A program made the translations under genes and the position numbers. Source: Sediminibacterium sp. (GTDB lineage Bacteria > Bacteroidota > Bacteroidia > Chitinophagales > Chitinophagaceae). Taken from it: 5,238 nt of DNA. Numbering within the stretch: position 1 is the stretch's first letter; every line of letters begins with the position of its first letter. The DNA lies in assembly GCA_028288645.1 (NCBI GenBank), contig JAQBNJ010000378.1, positions 1 through 5,238 of the forward strand, in the 5' to 3' direction. Shown one piece after another: positions 1-5,175 of the stretch. Below the pieces are notes generated by a model, which was not told the DNA's origin, ran no database searches, and saw only the letters and a list, made by a program, of their open reading frames with translations.

Positions 1-335
1 GGAACCAACTTCCTGTGGTTGATCTTATTGTAAGCAATCCTCCGTATATCAAACAATCTGAGCATAGCAGCATGGCTAAGAATGTTCTTGAATTTGAGCC
101 TTCCATTGCTTTGTTTGTGCCGGATGAAGATGCATTGTTATTTTATAGGAAAATAGCAACCTTCGCTAAAACGCATCTTTCAAAAAACGGTTACATTTTT
201 TTAGAGATCAATGAAGCCCAAGGCAAAGATGTTGCCGACTTGTATGAAAGCTTTGGTTATACTATTGAATTGCGGAAGGATATGCAGGGAAAGGATAGAA
301 TGGCGCGTGTTTCTTACTCAATAGTTGTTGGCTGA
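1..335 (+). CDS. prmC: Peptide chain release factor N5-glutamine methyltransferase PrmC (HemK), C-terminal part
   Basis: This is the 3' part of a gene whose start lies outside the window; the reading frame is open from base 3, giving 110 visible residues. The decisive motif is NPPY at bases 36-47, preceded by a VDLIVS beta-strand. This is the active-site motif of the amino/glutamine N-methyltransferases, in which Asn and Pro-Pro hold the amide nitrogen of the substrate. Downstream come FEPSIALFVPDEDALLFYR and a stretch ending in KDMQGKDRMA, the usual end of PrmC proteins. From family knowledge, PrmC uses S-adenosylmethionine to methylate the Gln of the GGQ motif in release factors RF1 and RF2, in the cytoplasm. 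PrmC is usually about 280-290 residues, so roughly the N-terminal 60% is missing, including the helical RF-binding domain and the SAM-binding GxGxG motif. The gene converges on exbD. HemK-like methyltransferases acting on other substrates are a less likely alternative. Confidence 0.93.
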   Translation, partial: NQLPVVDLIVSNPPYIKQSEHSSMAKNVLEFEPSIALFVPDEDALLFYRKIATFAKTHLSKNGYIFLEINEAQGKDVADLYESFGYTIELRKDMQGKDRMARVSYSIVVG

Positions 336-339
336 AACA

Positions 340-407
340 ATTAATAGATCTCCAGGGAGGAGGGACAATTATTAACTACTAACTATTAATTACTAATTAT
401 TATTAAC
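340..407. repeat. Heptad-repeat element A (prmC/exbD convergent gap)
   Basis: On the minus strand, bases 407-363 read as 7-bp units of the form (A/G)TTA(A/G)TA, ending inward in ATTGTCC. One extra ATA triplet lies between the first and second heptads (bases 398-400). The facing arm is only one heptad, ATTAATA at 340-346, shortly after the prmC stop. The short core (347-362) is purine-rich. The arm begins inside the exbD coding region, encodes its last three Asn residues and supplies its TAG stop (393-395). The unit family is the same as in element B. No U-tract terminator is visible here. Confidence 0.8.
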
Positions 408-788
408 CGCCATCACCGGCGTAGCTCCCAATTTTTTGATGATCTGCATCACGCGGATAGCGGTGCCGAGATGCGAGGTGCTGTCGCCGTTGATCACTAC
501 GGAAGGTTTATCGGTCTCTTTTTCCAGGTAGGTTTTCAATTCAACCTCTAATTGATCGATGGTAAGTTTTTTCTGGGCGAGGAACAGGTTCTGGTCCTTA
601 TCCACTGTTATTACAACCGTTTGTTTGGATCGGGTATCGCTCTTGGCTTTCGGGTTGGAAACTTTGATCACGTTGGGATTGGCCAATGTAGAAACGATCA
701 GGAAGAACAACAGGAGAATGAACAAAATATCATTCAATGCGCCTGTGTGCACTTCGGGATGAGCTTTTAATCGTTTCCGGATGTTCAT
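393..788 (-). CDS. exbD: ExbD/TolR family biopolymer transport protein
   Basis: The 131-residue product has the ExbD/TolR layout: a short basic cytoplasmic N-terminus (MNIRKRLKAHPEV), one transmembrane helix at about residues 18-36, then a periplasmic domain of about 95 residues. The conserved proton-path aspartate of the family is present as Asp20 at the start of the helix (LNDILFILLLFF). The periplasmic part has the usual end, with a VVINGD strand, an A-x-R-VMQIIKKLGA helix and a PVMAV strand. From family knowledge, ExbD forms an inner-membrane proton channel with ExbB that powers TonB and outer-membrane uptake. The gene lies downstream of exbB on the same strand, but 171 bp of repeat element B separate the two. 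The start ATG (786-788) has no Shine-Dalgarno sequence and lies 7 bp from a repeat arm. The last residues, NNN, and the TAG stop are encoded by repeat element A. TolR is the alternative name; no tonB, tolA or tolB neighbour settles which. Confidence 0.92.
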   Translation of the reverse strand: MNIRKRLKAHPEVHTGALNDILFILLLFFLIVSTLANPNVIKVSNPKAKSDTRSKQTVVITVDKDQNLFLAQKKLTIDQLEVELKTYLEKETDKPSVVINGDSTSHLGTAIRVMQIIKKLGATPVMAVNNN

Positions 789-795
789 GAGATGA

Positions 796-955
796 GTTAA
801 TAATTAGTAGTTAATAATTAATAATTGACCAGTGCGAAACTGCTGAGTAATGGTAATATGTACAAGTGTGCGACGCAACGATGTTTAATTCTTGTTCTGC
901 TGCTCGGCCAATCACTGTTTTCATAATTATTAATTACTAACTATTAATTATTAAT
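796..955. repeat. Heptad-repeat inverted element B (between exbB and exbD)
   Basis: The left arm (796-830) holds five heptads of the type (A/G)TTA(A/G)TA, ending in ATTGACC. The right arm (955-921, read on the minus strand) holds five of the same type, ending in ATTATGA. The reverse complement of 796-826 matches 925-955 at 28 of 31 positions, so the transcript could form a long AU-rich stem. The core (831-920) is unique within the window. It contains the hyphenated palindrome TGCGACGCA at 869-877 and a small CAGT/ACTG hairpin at 830-842. The outer edges lie 7 bp from the exbD start codon and 4 bp from the exbB stop codon, so the element fills the whole gap between the two genes. No open reading frame is credible inside it. 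Confidence 0.88.
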
Positions 956-959
956 TGAT

Positions 960-1643
960 TTACCGCGTCGGTTCCTGTAATACATCAATAAACTCTGCGC
1001 TTGCTGCTTCCATTTTATTGGCAGTCTTATCGATCTGCGTTGTTAATGCATTGTGGCCGATATAGGCCAGCAAACCAATGATCAGTCCGGTTCCGGAGGT
1101 GATCATTTTTACATAGATACCGCCGGCAATATCATTCAATGTGAACTGCCCCGAGCTGGCGATACCATAGAACAACTGGATCATACCTACAATGGTTCCG
1201 AGAAACCCGAACATAGGAGCGATACCGGCGATAAGCGAGAGAATGGAAAGATTTTTTTCCATGTTATACAATTCCATCTTGCCTACATTCTCCATGCTTT
1301 TTTCAATGGCATCTATCGGTTTGCCGATGCGTTGAAGCCCTTTATCGATCATTCGTGCAACCGGGTTATTGGTATTCTTTGCGAGGTTACGCGCGGCGCT
1401 TACATTTCCAGTGATGATATTATCGCGGATAATGTTCATAAAATTCGGATCGATGCGTGATGCTTTACGGATCGCCATTAATCTTTCGATGAACACAAAA
1501 ATAGCGGCCACCAGCAAAAAGTACAAAGGATACATGATCCATCCACCTTTCTCAAGCAGCGACCATAAAGATATTTTTTCGGCAGCGGCAGGTAAAGCGC
1601 CGGCAACTTTTTGTAAGGTATCTATCTGGAGCAGATCGAACAT
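960..1643 (-). CDS. exbB: MotA/TolQ/ExbB family proton channel protein
   Basis: The 227-residue product matches the ExbB/TolQ family in length and layout. An N-terminal region of about 30 residues leads to transmembrane helix 1 at about residues 34-53 (GGWIMYPLYFLL...), followed by a cytoplasmic helical domain at about 54-130. Helix 2 at about 133-160 carries the family motif APMFGFLGTIVGMI (142-155), and helix 3 spans about 178-200 (MITSGTGLIIGLLAYIG). Thr150 in helix 2 and Thr182 or Thr185 in helix 3 are in the right places for the polar residues lining the proton path. From family knowledge, a pentamer of ExbB surrounds an ExbD dimer in the inner membrane and converts proton flow into motion of TonB. 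The start ATG (1641-1643) gives the usual N-terminus and has no Shine-Dalgarno sequence. The TAA stop (960-962) abuts the arm of element B. The exbD gene follows on the same strand; no tonB is present in the window. Confidence 0.93.
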   Translation of the reverse strand: MFDLLQIDTLQKVAGALPAAAEKISLWSLLEKGGWIMYPLYFLLVAAIFVFIERLMAIRKASRIDPNFMNIIRDNIITGNVSAARNLAKNTNNPVARMIDKGLQRIGKPIDAIEKSMENVGKMELYNMEKNLSILSLIAGIAPMFGFLGTIVGMIQLFYGIASSGQFTLNDIAGGIYVKMITSGTGLIIGLLAYIGHNALTTQIDKTANKMEAASAEFIDVLQEPTR

Positions 1644-1760
1644 CGCTTAACAATTTAGGTAAGGCTAAAATTAGCTGCTTCTACGAAAGAACGGTATTAC
1701 TGTGAATAAAAAGGTGGCGCAGTGGGAATTTAGGAAAGCTTTTACACATTGGGGGGAATG

Positions 1761-1920
1761 AATATTGAATAACGAACAAGGAATTTTGAATGTTGAAGTG
1801 CGGGATGGCCGTTATTAGTTACCGGATCAACAATGCCGGATTGCGAATGTTATTGTGAGGACACAATAACGGCGGTTACGCACTTCTACATTCAAAATTC
1901 CTTGCTCAACATTCAAAATT
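1761..1920. repeat. Heptad-repeat inverted element C (exbB/SPFH gap)
   Basis: Each arm has exactly six 7-bp units of pattern AANNNNG (one unit starts AG): 1761-1802 on the plus strand and 1920-1879 on the minus strand. Paired in order, the heptads match at 36 of 42 positions; the inner 26 bp (1777-1802 against 1879-1904) match at 25 of 26. The stem continues after a symmetric 5/5 internal loop with GCCGTTATT (1808-1816) against AATAACGGC (1865-1873). A competing perfect 9-bp hairpin, GTTATTGTG/CACAATAAC with loop AGGA (1849-1870), uses the same right-hand bases. The right arm starts 2 bp after the SPFH TAG stop, so it would be the 3' end of that transcript. No T-run follows on the minus strand, so a standard intrinsic terminator is not evident. 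The gap between the exbB start and this element (1644-1760) holds no gene, and I see no clear promoter in it. Confidence 0.9.
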
Positions 1921-1921
1921 C

Positions 1922-2854
1922 CTACGTCTTCGACATCTCTTTCAACCTTACCATCGCCATGATCTGGCGCATATTATTTTCCATTCCTTCGGGGCTACCA
2001 TCGAGGAATATTACGTTGCCTTTTCCTATTTCGGCGAAGTTTTTAATGGCTTCTGTCCACATACTGAATAAGATCACGTTGGTATCGAGGTTGGCCTGCT
2101 TCATTTGTTCGGCGGCCTGGCTCATACCCTTGGCCACTTCTTCTCTGAAGAGAGCCACACCCTGTCCGCGTAAACGGGCCGCTTCTTTCTCGGCATTGGC
2201 TGAGATCTTTATAGCGTTACCTTCTGCTTCGGCGGCTTTTGTTTTTGTGATCAATAATGCCTGGCCTTCATTTTCTGCGGCAGCTTTCAGGTTATTACTG
2301 GCAACCACCCTGCTCATGCTTTCCATGATCACCTGGTCGAATGTGATATCATTGATCTGCAGATCCTGCAAATGATAACCCCATCCTTCCAGCGACAGAT
2401 CGATCTGTTCTTTTACAAACTCAACTATTTCGCGGCGGAGCAACAATATTTCCGCCTGCTTTTTGGTGGCCACAAATCCGCGGATGCTTCCTTCCACGGT
2501 ACGGATCAATGCCTGCATAAGATCCTTATCACTGATAAATTTGAACGCCACGTTTTTGATCGACTCCTCATCCTGGTTAATAACGGAATAGAGCAACATG
2601 CTTTTGAAATATACATTCGCCTGGTCAAGCGTTACCGCCTGGAACTCAAGTTCAACCGAACGGTTCTGAATGCTGACCGTTTTAAATACCTGTTCCAGTA
2701 TAGGTATCTTGAAACTTAAACCGGGGCGTAAAATGCGGCGGTATTTACCAAACATGGTGATCACGGCTATGGTTCCCTGGTTTACGGTAACCAGCCCGCT
2801 GAACACGATGACGAGGATGGCTAAGACCCACCAGTATTGTGCAAGAATATTCAT
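1922..2854 (-). CDS. SPFH/band 7 domain membrane protein (stomatin/HflC/HIR-like)
   Basis: The 310-residue protein begins with one N-terminal transmembrane helix or signal anchor (about residues 7-25). An SPFH/band 7 domain follows at about 25-190: a VNQGTIAVITMFGKYRRILRPG strand pair, the FKIPILEQVF turn typical of stomatin-type proteins, and an LLYSVIN strand. Residues about 190-250 are rich in Ala, Glu and Lys (LKAAAENEGQA, KAAEAEGNA, ANAEKEAARLRGQG) and predict the long coiled-coil helix that follows the SPFH domain. The C-terminal part (about 255-310) includes a GNVIFLDGSPEG segment near the end, similar to other bacterial SPFH proteins. From family knowledge these proteins form large ring or cage oligomers on the membrane and organise microdomains or regulate proteases. 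No NfeD-type or FtsH-type partner is adjacent, so the specific role is unknown. The ATG at 2852-2854 gives a clean hydrophobic N-terminus. The TAG stop overlaps the edge of element C. Confidence 0.88.
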   Translation of the reverse strand: MNILAQYWWVLAILVIVFSGLVTVNQGTIAVITMFGKYRRILRPGLSFKIPILEQVFKTVSIQNRSVELEFQAVTLDQANVYFKSMLLYSVINQDEESIKNVAFKFISDKDLMQALIRTVEGSIRGFVATKKQAEILLLRREIVEFVKEQIDLSLEGWGYHLQDLQINDITFDQVIMESMSRVVASNNLKAAAENEGQALLITKTKAAEAEGNAIKISANAEKEAARLRGQGVALFREEVAKGMSQAAEQMKQANLDTNVILFSMWTEAIKNFAEIGKGNVIFLDGSPEGMENNMRQIMAMVRLKEMSKT

Positions 2855-2930
2855 CGTTATGAATTTTGATGTAAGTTAGAAGGTTAGTCGTTAAAAAGAA
2901 AGATTTATTACACAAAAGCCGTTTACCGCA

Positions 2931-3020
2931 AAAATTGAATGATGAAAAGCTTTTATCCCGTTTCTCCGTTGTAGTTTTCTCACTTAAACATTCCTTGTTC
3001 ATCATTCATTATTCAATATT
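2931..3020. repeat. Heptad-repeat element D (SPFH/pepT gap)
   Basis: The right arm, read on the minus strand from 3020 to 2979, holds six 7-bp units of pattern AANNNN(G/T). It uses the same units as element C in a similar order: it starts with AATATTG, includes AACAAGG, and ends with AAGTGAG where C has AAGTGCG. The left arm is shorter, with AAAATTG and AATGATG at 2931-2944. The best inverted match is 11 of 11, at 2936-2946 against 2998-3008. The palindrome AAAAGCTTTT lies at 2945-2954. The right arm starts inside pepT, encodes its last three residues (Asn-Ile-Glu) and supplies its TAA stop. Confidence 0.82.
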
Positions 3021-4265
3021 CGCCTCGCCCTCTGCCCAAACCTGCACCAGCTCCACCAAAACCTCCACTGCTTTTTCCATATCCCGCACGCCGATCCACT
3101 CATGTTTGCTGTGAATGGCCTGCATACCGGTGAAAATATTCGGGCAGGGCAATCCCATAAAACTCAACCGGCTTCCATCTGTTCCGCCGCGGATAGGTTC
3201 TTTCACTACAGTTAAGCCAACACGGCGATAGGCTTCTTCTGCATATGCGGTGATCTGCGGATATTGGTCCAGTATTTCTTTCATATTGCGGTACTGCTCC
3301 TGTATCTCAAATTGCATGGTTGCTTTAGGATAAGCAGTAAGAATATTTTCTGCCAATGTTTTCAATCTTGTTTCATGCACGGCTAATTGTGCCGTATCAA
3401 AATCGCGGATCAAAAATTCCAACACTGTTTTTTCTGCAAGTCCATCAATATGTAATGGATGAACAAATCCCTGTTTTTCATTTGTTGTTTCAGGCGACCA
3501 TTCCTGTTTTGGCAGGGCCGATAAGATCTCTCCTGCTATTTTTAAAGCATTTACCATTTTTCCCTTTGCATAACCGGGATGAGAGATCACACCGTGGATC
3601 GTGATCGTTACTGCATCGGCGCTGAAAGTTTCATCTTCAAACGTACCGAGTTCCCCACCGTCTAATGTGTAGGCGAATTCAGCGCCCAGTTTTTGGAGGT
3701 CGAGTTTGGCGGTGCCCTGTCCCACTTCTTCATCGGGTGTAAATAAAATTTTGATCGTGCCGTGTTTGACTTCCGGGTGTGTGACAAGGTAATGCGCCAT
3801 ATCCATGATCTCCGCAACACCGGCTTTATCATCCGCTCCTAATAAAGTAAGGCCGCTTGCTGTAATAATACGGTTACCGATATGTTCTTTCAGATAAGGA
3901 TATTCCTCTGCCTTGATCACCTGCATTTCATCATCAGGCAAAACAATATCGTGGCCATCGTAAGATGTATGCAGAATGGGTTTCACGTTTGTGCCGCTGC
4001 AATCAGGCGCTGTATCTACATGACTGCAAAGACATATTACGGGTACTTTTTTGTCTGTGGTTGCAGGAATGGTTGCATACACATAACCATATTCATCCGT
4101 GTGTGCATCGCCAATACCCATCTCCAATAATTCTTTGGCCAACAATTGTGATAAGTCTTTTTGCTTTTCAGAACTGGGATGTGAATTGTTTTGCGGATCG
4201 CTTTGTGTATCTATCTGCACGTAACGCATAAAACGTTCAACAACTGTATATGGATAATCTTTCAT
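3009..4265 (-). CDS. pepT: Peptidase T (tripeptide aminopeptidase, M20 family)
   Basis: The product has 418 residues, near the usual 405-415 of PepT. Dinuclear zinc-site motifs of the M20 family are all present in order. They are HVDTAPD (His82, Asp84); LLGADDKAG with the bridging Asp of the pair at 145/146; PDEEVGQG with Glu179 as general base and Glu180 as zinc ligand; LDGGELG with Asp202; and a C-terminal IHSKHEW (His385 the likely ligand). RGGTDGSRLSFMGLPCPNIFTG at about 359-380 is typical of PepT. The dimerisation or lid domain is at about 213-325, with the conserved HPGYAKGKMVNAL segment. From family knowledge it removes the N-terminal residue from tripeptides in the cytoplasm, for peptide recycling. 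The start ATG (4263-4265) gives the expected MKDYPYTVVERFMRYVQIDT opening. There is no Shine-Dalgarno sequence, and repeat element E begins 4 bp upstream. The final Asn-Ile-Glu and the TAA stop come from repeat element D. Confidence 0.97.
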   Translation of the reverse strand: MKDYPYTVVERFMRYVQIDTQSDPQNNSHPSSEKQKDLSQLLAKELLEMGIGDAHTDEYGYVYATIPATTDKKVPVICLCSHVDTAPDCSGTNVKPILHTSYDGHDIVLPDDEMQVIKAEEYPYLKEHIGNRIITASGLTLLGADDKAGVAEIMDMAHYLVTHPEVKHGTIKILFTPDEEVGQGTAKLDLQKLGAEFAYTLDGGELGTFEDETFSADAVTITIHGVISHPGYAKGKMVNALKIAGEILSALPKQEWSPETTNEKQGFVHPLHIDGLAEKTVLEFLIRDFDTAQLAVHETRLKTLAENILTAYPKATMQFEIQEQYRNMKEILDQYPQITAYAEEAYRRVGLTVVKEPIRGGTDGSRLSFMGLPCPNIFTGMQAIHSKHEWIGVRDMEKAVEVLVELVQVWAEGEANIE

Positions 4266-4269
4266 TTTG

Positions 4270-4397
4270 ATTTGTTGTCTGTCGTTTGTTGTCTTTAGTT
4301 GTTAGTGGTTGCGTGTTGGAAGTTAATAAAAGAGTGTTACAACTTCACAGGATTTCTGCACCGCCTAACCACAAACCACAAACAACAAACAACAAAC
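4270..4397. repeat. Heptad-repeat element E (pepT/membrane-protein divergent gap)
   Basis: The left arm (about 4270-4311) is a run of 7-bp units such as GTCTGTC, GTTTGTT and GTTGTTA. The right arm (4397-4363, read on the minus strand) is five cleaner units: GTTTGTT twice, GTTTGTG twice, then GTTAGGC. The arms are inverted but more diverged than in B, C or F. Inside the core lies a perfect 6-bp stem, GAAGTT (4319-4324) against AACTTC (4341-4346). The element fills the space immediately upstream of the pepT start codon, so it would form the 5' leader or promoter region of pepT. Its right edge lies 13 bp before the plus-strand promoter candidate. The unit family is the same as in element F. Confidence 0.8.
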
Positions 4398-4409
4398 TGT
4401 CTCTTCCCC

Positions 4410-4439
4410 TTGCAAATACAAGAAGCGTTTTATATTTTG
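4410..4439 (+). promoter_or_regulatory. Candidate Bacteroidota-type promoter for the membrane-protein gene
   Basis: TTG at 4410-4412 is followed, after 18 bp, by TATATTTTG at 4431-4439. This resembles the known Bacteroidota -33 TTG / -7 TAnnTTTG promoter, except that three bases instead of two separate TA from TTTG. The -7 element ends 23 bp before the ATG at 4463, which leaves a short leader without a Shine-Dalgarno sequence. It lies just outside the right arm of repeat element E. Confidence 0.45.
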
Positions 4440-4462
4440 TTACCCAAACCAAAACACCCCAT

Positions 4463-5017
4463 ATGAAGAAATCACTTATTGGCGCCATTGTTGGCGGTTT
4501 GCTCATTTTTATCTGGCAAACGATCTCATGGACAGCACTCGATCTTCACCGGCCTTCACAGGATTACACGCCCAAACAGGACACTATCATGCGTTTTCTT
4601 AATGCCACGCTTGATAAGGAAGGTGGGTACCTCATGCCCACAGTACCCAAAGGCAGTTCCATGGAAGAAGCAACCAAGGTTGGCGAAAAAATGAATGGCA
4701 AACCCTGGGCTTCGATCCAATACCACAAATCATTTAATGGCAACATGAATGATATGTACATGAATATGTTCCGTGGTTTTGTAGCTACGGTTGTAATGGT
4801 GTGGCTGCTTTGCTGGATCCTTGGTAAGTGGGCCAAACCAAGCTTCTTCAATATTTTTCTTGCCTGTATTTTCACCGGCCTGATCGTGTTCATCAATGAA
4901 CCCTACAATAATTTCATCTGGTACAAACTATTCGATGTCCGCGCTCATCTGATCGATGCATTAGCGAGTTGGGGATTGTGCGGGATCTGGTTGGGATGGT
5001 GGATGAGCAGAAGATAG
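4463..5017 (+). CDS. Uncharacterised multi-pass membrane protein
   Basis: I do not recognise the family. The 184-residue product begins with a basic start and a hydrophobic helix (MKKSLIGAIVGGLLIFIWQT, about 5-24). A polar, probably periplasmic segment of about 75 residues follows (26-102), containing MRFLNATLDKEGGYLMP and an MEEATKVGEKMNGKPW stretch. Three more hydrophobic segments come at about 104-121, 128-144 and 160-180, ending in a short basic tail (MSRR). Four membrane passes would put both ends in the cytoplasm, consistent with the positive-inside rule. The frame is open further upstream, to 4286, but that extension is translated repeat DNA; the ATG at 4463 lies 23 bp after a plausible promoter and starts a typical N-terminus, so I chose it. 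It stands alone, divergent from pepT, and is followed by an intrinsic terminator. Its TAG stop (5015-5017) shares its last base with the first heptad of repeat element F. Confidence 0.82.
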   Translation: MKKSLIGAIVGGLLIFIWQTISWTALDLHRPSQDYTPKQDTIMRFLNATLDKEGGYLMPTVPKGSSMEEATKVGEKMNGKPWASIQYHKSFNGNMNDMYMNMFRGFVATVVMVWLLCWILGKWAKPSFFNIFLACIFTGLIVFINEPYNNFIWYKLFDVRAHLIDALASWGLCGIWLGWWMSRR

Positions 5018-5170
5018 TTTGTGGTTTGTAGTTTGTGGTTTGTGGTTTGTAGTTATTAAATGCAAAGAGCCTGATAAAAATGTATCAGGCTCGTTTTATT
5101 AATTGTAACTAAGCGGTGGCTATACACTGATCGCAATCCAACCACAAACCCCAAACTCCAAACCACAAAC
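5017..5170. repeat. Heptad-repeat inverted element F enclosing a terminator
   Basis: The left arm (5017-5058) is six 7-bp units, GTTTGTG or GTTTGTA for the first five. The right arm (5170-5136, read on the minus strand) is five units, GTTTG(T/G)(G/A) for the first four. Bases 5017-5049 match the reverse complement of 5138-5170 at 30 of 33 positions, and all three differences are T against G. The element fills the gap between two convergent genes. Its left edge is the last base of the membrane-protein stop codon, and its right edge lies 5 bp from the stop codon of the minus-strand gene. The intrinsic terminator at 5067-5100 lies in its core. Confidence 0.9.
5067..5100 (+). terminator. Intrinsic (rho-independent) terminator
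   Basis: A perfect 10-bp stem, GAGCCTGATA (5067-5076) against TATCAGGCTC (5083-5092), closes a 6-base loop and is followed by GTTTTATT on the plus strand. It lies 50 bp after the stop codon of the membrane-protein gene and would end its transcript. On the minus strand the stem is followed by TTTGCATTT, a weaker U-tract, so partial bidirectional use for the convergent FKBP-like gene is possible. It lies wholly inside repeat element F. Confidence 0.88.
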
Positions 5171-5175
5171 GGTTC

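Noticed and set aside
352..364. Purine-rich GGGAGGAGGG as a Shine-Dalgarno site
   Set aside because: No plus-strand gene starts after it, and other genes in the window do not use Shine-Dalgarno sites.
340..407. CRISPR-like or satellite array
   Set aside because: The units are contiguous 7-mers without spacers, degenerate, and arranged in inverted arms; there is no cas gene.
831..920. Structured ncRNA or riboswitch in the core of element B
   Set aside because: Only very short internal stems (TGCGACGCA, CAGT/ACTG) are visible, and no known riboswitch consensus is recognisable.
1053..1460. Plus-strand 135-codon frame opposite exbB
   Set aside because: It is the antisense of a strongly conserved gene, with no recognisable protein features.
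1660..1700. Promoter for exbB (TAATTTTAG on the minus strand)
   Set aside because: It resembles TAnnTTTG, but no TTG lies at the required spacing upstream.
1833..2375. Plus-strand 180-codon frame opposite the SPFH gene
   Set aside because: It starts in repeat element C and runs antisense through a clear SPFH coding region.
2880..2935. Promoter for the SPFH gene on the minus strand
   Set aside because: A TTTG and a TAAATCTTT lie at roughly suitable spacing, but the -7 match is too poor to list as a feature.
2745..3005. Minus-strand 86-codon reading frame starting in repeat element D
   Set aside because: It overlaps the start of the SPFH gene in another frame, its ATG lies in repeat DNA, and the product has low-complexity, non-protein-like composition.
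4286..4462. N-terminal extension of the membrane protein in the same open frame
   Set aside because: It translates repeat element E and the candidate promoter; the ATG at 4463 gives a normal membrane-protein N-terminus.
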